DNA of 64,000 bases from Cyclobacterium xiamenense (GCF_009467825.1 NZ_WIOK01000006.1:1-64000); one strand, 5' to 3'; numbered from the stretch's first letter, positions 36,891 through 46,212 are shown. Notes: a model not told the origin generated them from the sequence alone. Translations and numbers: made by a program.

Positions 36891-37131
36891 GATGTTGTTA
36901 GTGGTTAAGTAGTGAAAATAATCTACCCCTACGCGTACAGAGATCCTAATTCAGTATGCGGGTAGCAAATATTCAAATGGTTACTTTGGGGGAAGGTTAT
37001 TCTAAGGGATACTATCTTGGGCGCATGTTGGGATGTGGCGCTTCACCAATGGCCTCAAACAAATAAGGCCCTGATTGGAACACCATTCAGAATGTTGGGT
37101 TGAATTTGTCAGCTGCTAACGTCTTCGGAAC

Positions 37132-37162
37132 CAAATATATATGCCGACCCTGTAATAACAAA
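37132..37162 (-). promoter_or_regulatory. Bacteroidota-type promoter for amide locus SusC
   Basis: The minus strand carries TTTG (37159-37162), 19 bases, then TATATTTG (37132-37139). This matches the -33 TTTG and -7 TAnnTTTG consensus at standard spacing. The -7 element is about 240 bases upstream of the SusC ATG, predicting a leader of roughly 230 bases. Confidence 0.6.
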
Positions 37163-37664
37163 GAAATCCCAATATTATTTTTTTAAACTAATAGGCAAAA
37201 ATATAGTTAAAAATAATATTTTAAGACATTTTCATATACTTTAAATTTACATTATTAAACTTCTAAATCTTTTTATTACTATTTTTACTATATTTAAATC
37301 AATTAAAATTTCATTCGATTATATTTACACTGGTGCATTCTATGGCTATTTTACAAACCTGTTTTTTTATTTTATACAAATTTTTTACGTATAGTCATTA
37401 ATTTTAAAACCTATTTTTTTGATTCTATTTATTTTTATTGATTTTGCAGGTAATTTATTAACTAATAATAGGCTAAAAATCTTTTTTTCTAATTTTGGCG
37501 CATAAGAACGTTTTTTATTTCTTATTTCTTCATATTTCAAAATTTAAATTGATCGAAAGGCCATTATGTTTTTCAATACCTACCTATTTTACTTTCAAAA
37601 CTATTTTTTAGGACGATAACAGCCTGAGGGTTCATTACCACTGTGCCTTGCCTTAATCTTGTCC

Positions 37665-37684
37665 CGTATGGTTCAATCCATGCG
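37665..37684. other. Short hairpin in gene-free region
   Basis: A 7-bp stem with a 6-base loop (CGTATGG/CCATGCG with one G-U pair, loop TTCAAT). The loop resembles a tRNA T-arm, but it has 6 bases and no acceptor, D or anticodon arms can be built around it, so it is not a tRNA. Confidence 0.25.
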
Positions 37685-37692
37685 CTTGACAG

Positions 37693-37797
37693 CTTCCGCA
37701 AAATGCAGGTTTCGGACCGCTATACACCGCTAAAAAAGCAAAAAATCCCCGTTGAGCAAGCTCGGCAGGGTTAAAGAGGGTACCTGCGCTCCGGAAG
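37693..37797. other. Possible structured RNA element
   Basis: Two consecutive helices can close a roughly 100-base domain: CTTCCG (37693-37698) with CGGAAG (37792-37797), and GCAGGT (37705-37710) with ACCTGC (37782-37787). An inner GAGC/GCTC hairpin lies near 37754-37763. The strand is unknown. It sits between the amide-locus promoter and the OmpA-gene terminator, where no protein is encoded. Covariation evidence is needed to separate this from chance. Confidence 0.25.
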
Positions 37798-37948
37798 AAA
37801 AATCACACATGCATAAATGCTACAGCGATGCACCAATTCGCGGAGCCGATAAGGACAGGGCTTGGCAATAACAACCAGGAAAGAAATCACAGATTGCGGA
37901 AAAGGAAATTTTGTTTTACCAGGGAGACCAACCTGTATTACGAAGAGC

Positions 37949-37978
37949 AAAAAAAGAGGAGCGTTACCGGCTCCTCTT
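37949..37978 (-). terminator. Terminator of T9SS cargo/PorP/OmpA operon
   Basis: A 9-bp perfect stem AAGAGGAGC/GCTCCTCTT (37954-37962 with 37970-37978, loop 7) lies 17 bases past the stop of the OmpA-family gene. It is followed on the minus strand by seven T residues. This is a classic intrinsic terminator. Confidence 0.9.
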
Positions 37979-37995
37979 ATTGCTTAGGGGTAGAT

Positions 37996-40374
37996 TTACT
38001 CTTTTTGACTCCAGTGTTTGTTAAGGCGGGGGATACTTTTGGGGAGACTCAGCTCCGTTCGTCGGTTTAGCTGGTGCATCTCGGGAGTACATGGAACCTC
38101 CTCGCAATCGTTTACCGGCTTGTCCTTTCCAAAAAATTCATAGACCAGCCGCTCCGACGCGATCCCTTTCCCTTCCAGGTAGTTTTTGACCACCAGTGCC
38201 CGCCTTTCGGACAAGGCTTCATTGTAGGCTGCCGAGCCCCTGCTGTCTGTATGACCAGTGATTGCTAATCGTCGGTTCAGCATGGCTCTCAACATCAATG
38301 CGACGCGTTCCAGAGCCATTTTATCCTGCAAGGAAAGTGCTGCTTCATCAAAACCGAAATAAATGGTAGGCAACGCTTCCGGTAGCTGAATGGTGCTCAC
38401 ATCACATAAATCAATTCCTCGCATTTCGGGAGGTACCGGGTACGATTTCCCTACTTCGGGAAAGGCTTCTAACAATAGTTCGGTACGACGGTCTAACTGA
38501 TAATTTTCTTCGGAACAGGGAACACCTTCCCCGCAATCGGAGGTCAGTTCGGTTTCACCTAACCACTCTGCCTGAATGCGGGACCTTGCGATGCCGTACT
38601 TGCTCAGGTAATCGCGTACCGCATCCGCCCGCTTTTCACTCAACACCTCGTTGTAGGCGTCGTTTGCTCGCGCATCGGTATGGGAGCGGACCACGATATT
38701 CAGAAAAGAATACGATGTCAATAACTCGGCAATTCTATCCAAGGGCGCTTCCGCATCCTCCCGAATTTCAGATTGGTCCAGGTTGTAATACACCAAATCC
38801 ACATACACCGCGGTCCTATAGGGTATTTTCACCAACTGATAAGTTTTCTCGAGTTTTCCATCGCTCATTCCTTTGCTGGAAAGACTTTTGTCCTCCAGGG
38901 CAAAATACCCGTCTTTTTTAATGGAAATTTCCTGATTTTGCTCCGGGCTGATGGTAGCCCGAATCACTCCGCCACCATCTTGTTCCACCGCAACGGTCCG
39001 TTTTTCGCTGCCTTCCGTCAATTGTACCTCCAGGGGACCGGAAACGGCTGTTCCGTCGCAAGCCAATACCTGTGCCACGAAATCCATATCCAGGGTCTCC
39101 AATTCAAACACATCGTCCAAACCGGTGCTTCCGGGGCGATTGGAAGAAATCACCACCGAATGATCGTCCGTCTCAAAAAAAGCAAAATCGTCCTGTGGAG
39201 AATTGTACGGCAGTCCCATATTTTTAACACCCAGGAATTCGTTTCCTTTCCTGTCCGATACAAAAATATCCAACCCTCCCAGGCCTATGTGCCCATCGGA
39301 AGCAAAATAAAAGCTTCCGTTTTGCATGAACGGGTCGATCTCGTTCCCGGCGGTATTGATTAGCGGACCCAAATTAACCGGCTGCCCAAATGTAAACGCC
39401 TCATCGAATTCCATGTAGTACAAATCGTATTCCCCATAGCCCCCGGGCATGTTGGATGAAAAATACAAGCGGTTTTGGGATTCGTCTACAAAGGGGCTTT
39501 TCAAGCCATATTCCAGGGGAGCATTGATCGGAAGCCCGACAAAATCCACCGGGTTACCGGAGGCGTCAAGCTGGCTGTAATATATTTCCGGTTGTACCTC
39601 GTAATCATTGGATTTCCTTATATCCCGGGTTACGGTGTAAAAAATCAGGTCCTTGTCTGCGAGCGGATAGGGATCACTGGCGTGAAACACACCCGGGACC
39701 GGTGGTTCAAAAAGCGAAACTTTGCCGTCTTCATCCACGGAATAAATGTTCAGGAAATTACGCCCGGTCCAATCCGATGTTTTCGAATAGTACGTGTAGC
39801 TTTTGTCGATCCGCAATCCGCTTTTTTTACGCTCTCCTGCCTCCCCTCTATCTGAGGAAAAGTAGGTGCGCCCATTCGCTGATTTTACCCAGCCAAAATC
39901 GGTGCTGGAACTATTGATACTTTGAACACGCTTTACACGGGTATTTCCGGCGGCGTCGTACCAGACTTTCAGCGAGTCCAGATTCAGGTTTCGAAGTGCT
40001 TCGGGCTTGCTTGTCCCCATCGAATCCAAGGCTGCGAACACCGCTTCCGTGTCGCCGGCCTGATTGGCAGCAGCAATGTATGCCAGCCGATCCTGTTGCA
40101 AGGCCTCGGGATAGGCCACCGCTCTTTTCCACCAGTCGTATGCGCGGGAGTAATCCCGCATCTTGTCGTAGGCAATCGCTGCACCCTTTGCAGCCTGGTA
40201 GGATGGTTTTTTGCCAAAGTCCTCTGCGTATCCCTTTCCCGCTTCAAAATAATTTTCTTCCGTCGCCTTCCTGTCTGCATAGCGCAACAAGCCCCGTTGG
40301 GCCAGGGAAGGAGGGATGGATAGCAGCGACAAAAGAACTATCGGTAGCAGCAGGTAGGTAGAAATCTTTTTCAT
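37996..40374 (-). CDS. OmpA family protein with PD40 repeats and two OmpA domains
   Basis: This outer-membrane-associated, peptidoglycan-binding protein would work with the neighbouring PorP/SprF. From the ATG at 40374 (MKKISTYLL) it has 792 residues. It has a signal peptide, a TPR-like helical region (about 30-120), WD40-like PD40 beta-propeller repeats (about 150-430; YFSSDRGEAG, YFSSNMPGGYGEYDLYYM, FYFASDGHIGLGGLDIFVSD) and a carboxypeptidase-regulatory-like insert. Two tandem OmpA C-terminal domains follow (SHTDARANDAYNEVLSEKRA; GHTDSRGSAAYNEALSERRA). The tandem duplication is uncommon. It starts 2 bases after the PorP stop; the ATG at 40386 would overlap PorP. The set resembles T9SS anchoring proteins of the PorE/SprE neighbourhood type. 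Confidence 0.9.
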   Translation of the reverse strand: MKKISTYLLLPIVLLSLLSIPPSLAQRGLLRYADRKATEENYFEAGKGYAEDFGKKPSYQAAKGAAIAYDKMRDYSRAYDWWKRAVAYPEALQQDRLAYIAAANQAGDTEAVFAALDSMGTSKPEALRNLNLDSLKVWYDAAGNTRVKRVQSINSSSTDFGWVKSANGRTYFSSDRGEAGERKKSGLRIDKSYTYYSKTSDWTGRNFLNIYSVDEDGKVSLFEPPVPGVFHASDPYPLADKDLIFYTVTRDIRKSNDYEVQPEIYYSQLDASGNPVDFVGLPINAPLEYGLKSPFVDESQNRLYFSSNMPGGYGEYDLYYMEFDEAFTFGQPVNLGPLINTAGNEIDPFMQNGSFYFASDGHIGLGGLDIFVSDRKGNEFLGVKNMGLPYNSPQDDFAFFETDDHSVVISSNRPGSTGLDDVFELETLDMDFVAQVLACDGTAVSGPLEVQLTEGSEKRTVAVEQDGGGVIRATISPEQNQEISIKKDGYFALEDKSLSSKGMSDGKLEKTYQLVKIPYRTAVYVDLVYYNLDQSEIREDAEAPLDRIAELLTSYSFLNIVVRSHTDARANDAYNEVLSEKRADAVRDYLSKYGIARSRIQAEWLGETELTSDCGEGVPCSEENYQLDRRTELLLEAFPEVGKSYPVPPEMRGIDLCDVSTIQLPEALPTIYFGFDEAALSLQDKMALERVALMLRAMLNRRLAITGHTDSRGSAAYNEALSERRALVVKNYLEGKGIASERLVYEFFGKDKPVNDCEEVPCTPEMHQLNRRTELSLPKSIPRLNKHWSQKE

Positions 40375-40376
40375 AA

Positions 40377-41351
40377 TCAGAACCATCTAGGGTTGTTCAT
40401 GTTCACTTTCCTTGGGGAAATGTAGTAGCCAAGGGAAAACTCGTGGGAATTGTTCCGAAGCCCGCTGAAGGCGTTGGTTTGCACGTCATAGGCGTAACCC
40501 AGTCTGAATTTTTCTGTTGCAAATAGTTCCAGTATCAAGGCTATGGCGTTTCTGGCAGTCAGGCCATCGGGCAATTGGTCCTGTCCCCATTTGACATTGG
40601 TACGGTAGGAAGCGCCTGCCCAAATCCGGTCCATGAATAAAAACATTCCGTTCAAATCCAGATTGGTTGGTCCCCTGCCTCCATTTCTAACCAGAAAAGA
40701 AGGTTTGAACTGCACCGCGTCTGAAAGTGGCACCAATCCTCCCGCGGTAAGGTAATAGTGTACGTTGTGGTAAGCCAATGCAACCGCTTCGGATTCCAGG
40801 GAATTTCTCCCAATCAAATTGTACGCACTAAACCCCGCATAAAAAGAGGGTGTATGAAAAAATATACCCGTATTCAAGTTGGGGGTAAAAAGGTTAATTC
40901 GACCCTCTGGGATTTCGGAATCATCAAAATCATTCGGGTTAAACATCGCACCGTCAATGGCGTATTCGGATACACCGGCGCTGATTCCAAAGCCCAAAAA
41001 GGACGCCTGCCCTGTCTGAATGCGATACGCATAGCTGAGCAAACCCGAATTGGTCCTGGCTGGCCCCATTTCATCGGATAGAATGGCGACACCGAAACCC
41101 ATCAGGCCCTCGTTTGCACTCAGGTCTGCAGTGACGGTGAAGGTAGTAGGTGCACCCGGCAAGCCTGCCCATTGGTTGCGGTAGGTGGATTGAATGTAGT
41201 GCTCTCCCTTGTAGCCGGCATAGGCAGGGTTTACGTGCAATCCATTAAACATGTACTGACTAAACTGTGGCAATTGCTGTGCAGAAAGCTCCCCTGCCAG
41301 CAGGAATGCCATTATTGCCACAAACCTTCCTACACTATAACTATTTTTCAT
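40377..41351 (-). CDS. Type IX secretion PorP/SprF family membrane protein
   Basis: This outer-membrane beta-barrel of 324 residues belongs to the PorP/SprF family. A signal peptide ends at LSAQQ. The family hallmark follows directly: LPQFSQYMFNGLHVNPAYAGYKG, then SYRNQW-like YIQSTYRNQWAGLPGAP. The C terminus is FSLGYYISPRK. SprF-like proteins are needed to secrete or attach partner proteins with type B T9SS C-terminal domains and are usually encoded next to them. That is the case here: the cargo gene ends 39 bases upstream and the OmpA-family gene starts 2 bases downstream. Confidence 0.94.
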   Translation of the reverse strand: MKNSYSVGRFVAIMAFLLAGELSAQQLPQFSQYMFNGLHVNPAYAGYKGEHYIQSTYRNQWAGLPGAPTTFTVTADLSANEGLMGFGVAILSDEMGPARTNSGLLSYAYRIQTGQASFLGFGISAGVSEYAIDGAMFNPNDFDDSEIPEGRINLFTPNLNTGIFFHTPSFYAGFSAYNLIGRNSLESEAVALAYHNVHYYLTAGGLVPLSDAVQFKPSFLVRNGGRGPTNLDLNGMFLFMDRIWAGASYRTNVKWGQDQLPDGLTARNAIALILELFATEKFRLGYAYDVQTNAFSGLRNNSHEFSLGYYISPRKVNMNNPRWF

Positions 41352-41390
41352 CGAATTCGAATTTAAATCCAGCCAATAAATACAACGCTT

Positions 41391-44324
41391 CTATTTCACT
41401 ACTTGCACCCAGCCTTTATACGTTTGGCTTTCACCAGCGCGATCGGTAATCACCACTACATAAAAATAGGACCCGGCATTGAGTCCGTCGGCCGCCCAAT
41501 CGTTTTGGTAATCATCGGAGACATATACATGATCGCCGTTTCTATTCAGAATTGTCAGCGAACTTTGAGCGAAGCGCTCAATTCCTCGAATTTCAAAGGT
41601 GTCGTTTTTCCCATCGGCATTTCCTGGTGTAATGACGTTCGGAATAAAGAATGGATTGACCTGATTGGTATCGGTATCCTCCTGCTGTGTGGAAGTATTC
41701 TCCTGATCCTCCGGAACCTGCACCCGAACGGTGTTGGTAATCGACCCGACTTGTGTGGCCTGTACCCGAATGGTATACACCTGCGACACCCCTGCACCAA
41801 GGGTCGGTATGGTCCAGGTAACCGTATTTCCCGATACCAGTGCTTCGGCATCCCCTGTAAAATCAAGGTATACCAGACCGGTCGGTAACTCATCCACTAG
41901 GGTGATGTTCTCTCCCGTACTGGTACCGTTGTTCGTTACTCGAATTTCGTAATCAAATTCGTTCCCCTCGTACAGCGATGCTCCAAGCGACGTCTTTTCT
42001 ACGCTGATATCCACCGGCCGTGCCAAAATCGTAACCGGAACCGCCTGAACCATGTCCATGTACGCTCCGATTTCAATGGAAGCGGAATTGACCTGTGGCC
42101 CTAAACCAATGCCCATTAGTAGCAAATCGATCTCCGTGGAGGTACCGGCTGGTATCGTTTCCAGCAACCAGGTGGTCCCTTCCTGCGCCTCCGGATCCGA
42201 ACTAAGGAGCATCAAGCCGTCGGGAAGCATGTCTTCCACCTGCACGTCCGCTAAATCAAACGCCGAGTTGTTCGTAAGCGTGAGCGTGTAGCTGACCAGC
42301 CCGCCGATTGGAAGTGTTGTGAGGTTTGGCACCTTTGAAACCTCAAATAAAATAGGCCGTACGGTGAGCGAAACCAGCGCCTGATCACAAAACTGCCGGT
42401 CTGTATTTTCACAAATCTCGTAAGTAAAACTATCGGCTCCGGAAAAATTAGACCCGGGGGTGTAAGTAAGCGTACCGTCCGCATTTTGGTCCAGGGAACC
42501 GTTTTCCGGCCCCTCCAAAATTTCCAGCGTCTCCACTAATAATTCACCCGTATTGATGAAATCATTCGCTAGTACATCCAGCACGATTGCCTGGTTTTGA
42601 TTGGTGGTAAATGCATCGTCGTTCGCTTCCAATTGAATGTCTAGCAGGGTAAAACGAATGACTCCCTGATCGGTATTGCCCGGGTTAATGACTTCCTGGA
42701 TTTCGTATACCAATTCGTAGGACCCATTGGGCAAGCCAGCAGGGAGTGACAATTCCCCATCGGCGGACAAGGTAAGACCGGACAAACCGTCCGCATCCAA
42801 TAGGCTCACCTGCACCCTTCCCTCTGGAATTGCTTCCCCATTGAGCAGGTCGTTATCCAAAACATTTCCAATTGGGCCGGCACGATTCAGGTTTACATCG
42901 CCGTAATCATCGTCTACCGCTGAAAGCAGGGTAGGCGCCACCCGGATGGTAGCCGTTGCCTGATCGCATTTTGCCGGATCGGCGGCATCGCAGATCTGGT
43001 ACACCAATAGGTACTCGCCGGCAGGTAGCCCCTCATCGATATCAATGGATCCGTCGTCGGTCAGCTGAATAAACCCAGCGGAGTTATTACTGATGGTTGT
43101 TAGGTTTACATTTTCAATCAAGGCCGGTAAGCCATTGAGCAAATCGTTTTCTAATACGTTTACCACGCTGTCCCGGGAAAAACTATCGGCTACTTCTACT
43201 GCATCGTCAAAGGCTTCTGGCTTGTACTCGATTACTTCTATACGAACTTCCGCATCGTCCGAATCTTGTCCGGCCGTTAGTTGATACCGCAACGTGTACA
43301 CTCCGGGAGGCGTATTCGGCGGAACATCCACTGTTCCGTCCGGATTTAATGTAGCCGTTCCAGCCGGAAAATCTTCCAAAATGCTTAGTTGGATATCGAT
43401 TGGGTTGAGCGGCGCACCGTTTAGCTCATCGTTATCAAAAATATTCAACACGGCCTCCCCACCAAGCTCGCTGTTTACCCGTTCGGCCAGGTCGGGCCTG
43501 GCGGAAATTGCATTCACAAAAAAGACCAACTTTCCATCCGGCTCATTGACCGCAACAATACGAATCCCAAAGATCGGCTCCTCAGAAGCGAAAAGAGCGG
43601 GGGAAAATAGCACCATTTCCTGGGCTTGGGAGGGTTCATTACTTACATGGTTGATACCAGTTTGCCACTGAAAGCCCCTTACCTCAATGACATTGGCTCC
43701 TTCTATTGGTTCCCCATCCCTGCCCAGTGCGATAAAATCAGTCGGTGAGTTCCCGTCCCGCTCCGTGTACAACAGGTAACCGGAGGTAACCACCGGATCC
43801 CGATAGATCAGGTCAACAAATGGATCTCCTCTGGGAATGGAGGGCTGTGAATTGATGTCCCAGTAAGACCGAATGTCCGGGGTTGATACAACTTCTTCCA
43901 GGTTATCGAAAAATGCCGGATCCCGGTGAGAAATAATCACATTCGTTGAACGAACAATCTGGATAGCAGATGGTCTGATTTCGTTGCTTCCAATAGCCGC
44001 ATTCGGATTGGCCACAGACGGTCTTCGGGTCGTCGCAAAAATTACCCGTCCATCTTCCAGGCGAATGCCACTGACGATCACGGGCACATCCTCCGGACTT
44101 GGGTTCTGGTTCCCTTCAGGGGCGTTTTGTACCAGTTCCTGCCCATCAATGAGGTAGGTCACCTGTTCCATGCGAATAAGGTTTTCCGTCCCATTCACGG
44201 TCACTACCTGTCCATAAAGCGGAGCAGTTCCGAGGAAGAAAATCACCCCCAAAACCGAAAAAACCATCCGCAAGTAGGAAAAATCATGCAGGGAATGATT
44301 TTTAATTAACACTAATTTTTTCAT
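41391..44324 (-). CDS. Large secreted T9SS type B cargo protein (gliding motility-associated C-terminal domain)
   Basis: This is a probable surface adhesin or filament-like protein of 977 residues. It has a signal peptide ending near residue 39 (TAPLYGQVV) and a unique N-terminal region (about 40-280). Four cadherin/Ig-like repeats about 96-100 residues apart follow, each with a VLxNDxLNG-type Ca-binding motif near residues 295, 391, 491 and 586. Two DUF11-like repeats come next (SYTLTLTNNSAFDLADVQVED; YEIRVTNNGTSTGENITLVDE), then the C-terminal type B sorting domain (FFIPNVITPGNADGKNDTFEI ... NWAADGLNAGSYFYVV). That domain sends it through the T9SS. It is first in an operon with PorP/SprF and an OmpA-family protein. 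Confidence 0.93.
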   Translation of the reverse strand: MKKLVLIKNHSLHDFSYLRMVFSVLGVIFFLGTAPLYGQVVTVNGTENLIRMEQVTYLIDGQELVQNAPEGNQNPSPEDVPVIVSGIRLEDGRVIFATTRRPSVANPNAAIGSNEIRPSAIQIVRSTNVIISHRDPAFFDNLEEVVSTPDIRSYWDINSQPSIPRGDPFVDLIYRDPVVTSGYLLYTERDGNSPTDFIALGRDGEPIEGANVIEVRGFQWQTGINHVSNEPSQAQEMVLFSPALFASEEPIFGIRIVAVNEPDGKLVFFVNAISARPDLAERVNSELGGEAVLNIFDNDELNGAPLNPIDIQLSILEDFPAGTATLNPDGTVDVPPNTPPGVYTLRYQLTAGQDSDDAEVRIEVIEYKPEAFDDAVEVADSFSRDSVVNVLENDLLNGLPALIENVNLTTISNNSAGFIQLTDDGSIDIDEGLPAGEYLLVYQICDAADPAKCDQATATIRVAPTLLSAVDDDYGDVNLNRAGPIGNVLDNDLLNGEAIPEGRVQVSLLDADGLSGLTLSADGELSLPAGLPNGSYELVYEIQEVINPGNTDQGVIRFTLLDIQLEANDDAFTTNQNQAIVLDVLANDFINTGELLVETLEILEGPENGSLDQNADGTLTYTPGSNFSGADSFTYEICENTDRQFCDQALVSLTVRPILFEVSKVPNLTTLPIGGLVSYTLTLTNNSAFDLADVQVEDMLPDGLMLLSSDPEAQEGTTWLLETIPAGTSTEIDLLLMGIGLGPQVNSASIEIGAYMDMVQAVPVTILARPVDISVEKTSLGASLYEGNEFDYEIRVTNNGTSTGENITLVDELPTGLVYLDFTGDAEALVSGNTVTWTIPTLGAGVSQVYTIRVQATQVGSITNTVRVQVPEDQENTSTQQEDTDTNQVNPFFIPNVITPGNADGKNDTFEIRGIERFAQSSLTILNRNGDHVYVSDDYQNDWAADGLNAGSYFYVVVITDRAGESQTYKGWVQVVK

Positions 44325-44460
44325 ATACCCTTTCTATTAAAAACCATCCATCTAGCCAACACAAAAAACAACCTTAATAAAGTACTGGCAAATTAGCCAT
44401 TTCTTACTAAATCTGAAAAAGATACCCAATTTATCTATTCGTATCCATCTCGCCCATGAA

Positions 44461-44490
44461 AACTCAGGCAGCCAAATGGCTGCCTGAGTT
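44461..44490 (-). terminator. Terminator after LruC-domain gene
   Basis: A perfect 13-bp stem AACTCAGGCAGCC/GGCTGCCTGAGTT (44461-44473 with 44478-44490, loop AAAT) lies about 108 bases past the LruC-domain stop, with four T residues following on the minus strand. A TTTTTT also follows three bases beyond it on the plus strand. Confidence 0.7.
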
Positions 44491-44597
44491 CCCTTTTTTG
44501 AATACTGTTGGTCATTATTCCGTTGATTACTAGAGGCTTCCAACGGCGATTATTTCCATAGAGATGCCTTGTTGATCAGCGACAACGCCTCCGGCCA

Positions 44598-46148
44598 TCA
44601 GGGAATCCTATTTGGCCCTCCACCTCTGACGATAGTGTCCTCCTGGAAATTTGCATTCAGCATCACCCTTTCGTTTCGGTATCCGCCGTTATTCAAATAC
44701 CAATCCGGATACGATTCTCCTCCGGATACGACCCATTCAAAAAATCGGGTATATCCTTTGGTGATCGGAACTTTGTTTACCATGTAGGGAATACTTACCG
44801 GTACGTTCATTGCCCAGGGCAACCCATTTTCTTTGCTCCGGTAATAGCTACTCGGACCAGAAGTACTTCCATCTTCTTTGGTACCAAAAATCGATTCATC
44901 TGCATGACGAGTTGGCTTCATTCCGGGCAAGTGTACTTCCACTCCTCTTTTTTGATTCACGATCAAAAAGGGATTAAAATTATCCATTCCCAGTTCGCTC
45001 AACTTTGTTGGGCCCGCATCCGTGGCCTTACCCTCTTCCTTCAAGCGGATCACGATCGTCTGCAACTCCGGTTTTTGGAGCTTAAAATCCGGATCGGTAT
45101 TGATCCCCAAAGCCCCTCCACCTGGGTGGGTAAGAAAATGCGATACCCTATCGAAAGGAATAATTGTGGCAAATTCATTGTCCAGTTCCAGTCCTTTTTC
45201 GTCGATTTTATGGATACTTTCCGGGCTGGCTTTGGTTCCGCTTACCTTGATTACCTTTCTGGGCGACAAGCCTGCAAATTCAATCCCAAAACCGTTGGTG
45301 AAACCCGCACCAGCAGCCCTTGGTGACAATTCGATGATGATTTCTACCACGTCTCCCGCTGCGTCCGTAACGCGGTTTAGTCGATAATCTACCACCAAAT
45401 CATTGAAATCGTAGTCGCCAGTGGCTGGCCATAAGTCCTCAAACATCAGGGTACCGTATCCGGTGGCCGGCAAGAAATTATCAAACGCACGGTACCGATC
45501 TTCGGGATAGGCATCTTCCGAATCGGCTACGCCATCATTGTCCGCGTCCGCTTTTTCACTTTTGGGAAAACAATCGTCTGACGGGTCGGCGCTGTAGCTT
45601 CCCGGAATAACAAAATCATCCATGCCGATGCGTGCCATGCCACCGGAGCCCACCAAACTAAACATGATCTTCACCGTGCTTCCCACCAGCTCCTCGGGTA
45701 CCGCTATGGCTACCTCGTGGACTTCTGTCTGTTTGTTAATCGGATTTGGGAAATCGAATACATCAAACCTGGTAACGTCACCCTCTCCGGTACTCTCGTT
45801 TTCAGCGTCAAATTCAATATACTGTAGCACGATGCTGCGGTTACCCCCTGCATTTCCGTCCAGCCTGGTTTTGAAACTTATTTTTCCTGCCTCCATGGTA
45901 ATCCAGGGTGTTTTTACCCAGGTGGCAGTCGTTGATTGGTTCGTAACCTGATTTGATCGCAAGCTGTAATCGCCCGAAATCATGGTTTGATTGTGATTAC
46001 TTACCGTCACTGCCCCCATGGACCAGCAGGCAGCGACGTACTTATTGCGACTACCTAACTCTGCATCATTGGTAACGGTATTTTCCTGGGCTATAAGGGA
46101 AAAGCTGATAACTCCCATTAAATAGCTGAATATCAATAGTTTTTTCAT
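44598..46148 (-). CDS. LruC domain-containing exported protein
   Basis: This 516-residue exported protein has a signal peptide (VISFSLIAQE). The N-terminal half is a jelly-roll-like domain (about 30-190; SGDYSLRSNQ, GMDDFVIPGSY). An Asp-rich thrombospondin-3-like calcium segment (DADNDGVADSEDAYPEDRYRA, about 198-218) leads into the LruC domain (GTLMFEDLWPATGDYDFNDLVVDYRLN and onward). LruC was first described in Leptospira and is common in Bacteroidota surface proteins; its activity is unknown. I see no T9SS C-terminal sorting domain. It follows the small lipoprotein gene by 64 bases and is probably in the same unit. Confidence 0.88.
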   Translation of the reverse strand: MKKLLIFSYLMGVISFSLIAQENTVTNDAELGSRNKYVAACWSMGAVTVSNHNQTMISGDYSLRSNQVTNQSTTATWVKTPWITMEAGKISFKTRLDGNAGGNRSIVLQYIEFDAENESTGEGDVTRFDVFDFPNPINKQTEVHEVAIAVPEELVGSTVKIMFSLVGSGGMARIGMDDFVIPGSYSADPSDDCFPKSEKADADNDGVADSEDAYPEDRYRAFDNFLPATGYGTLMFEDLWPATGDYDFNDLVVDYRLNRVTDAAGDVVEIIIELSPRAAGAGFTNGFGIEFAGLSPRKVIKVSGTKASPESIHKIDEKGLELDNEFATIIPFDRVSHFLTHPGGGALGINTDPDFKLQKPELQTIVIRLKEEGKATDAGPTKLSELGMDNFNPFLIVNQKRGVEVHLPGMKPTRHADESIFGTKEDGSTSGPSSYYRSKENGLPWAMNVPVSIPYMVNKVPITKGYTRFFEWVVSGGESYPDWYLNNGGYRNERVMLNANFQEDTIVRGGGPNRIP

Positions 46149-46212
46149 TACTCTTATCGTTAAAAATTAAAATACTTCCTCACGTTTATTGCTGTACCTG
46201 GCAAACAACCAA

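Larger units (their letters stand above)
36891..37995. other. 1.1-kb gene-free region upstream of amide locus
   Basis: There is no credible reading frame. The right-hand part (37170-37540) is extremely AT-rich. Before it lies the SusC leader (36891-37131) and promoter (37132-37162). After it, 37620-37900 returns to ordinary base composition and can fold (see 37693-37797). The block 37949-37978 is the terminator of the OmpA-family gene. The normal-composition part could hold an RNA or a decayed gene; I recognise neither. Confidence 0.6.

Noticed and set aside
37665-37684. T-arm-like hairpin with loop TTCAAT, considered as a tRNA
   Set aside because: The loop has 6 instead of 7 bases, and no acceptor, D or anticodon arm can be drawn around it.
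37828-38070. 80-codon plus-strand frame in the gene-free block
   Set aside because: It runs through the strong terminator at 37949-37978 and into the antisense of the OmpA gene; no signal or domain is visible.
42547-43455. Regular repeats, considered as a DNA repeat array or CRISPR
   Set aside because: They are protein-level repeats of the T9SS cargo (about 96-100 residues apart) with diverged DNA, not identical short repeats with spacers.
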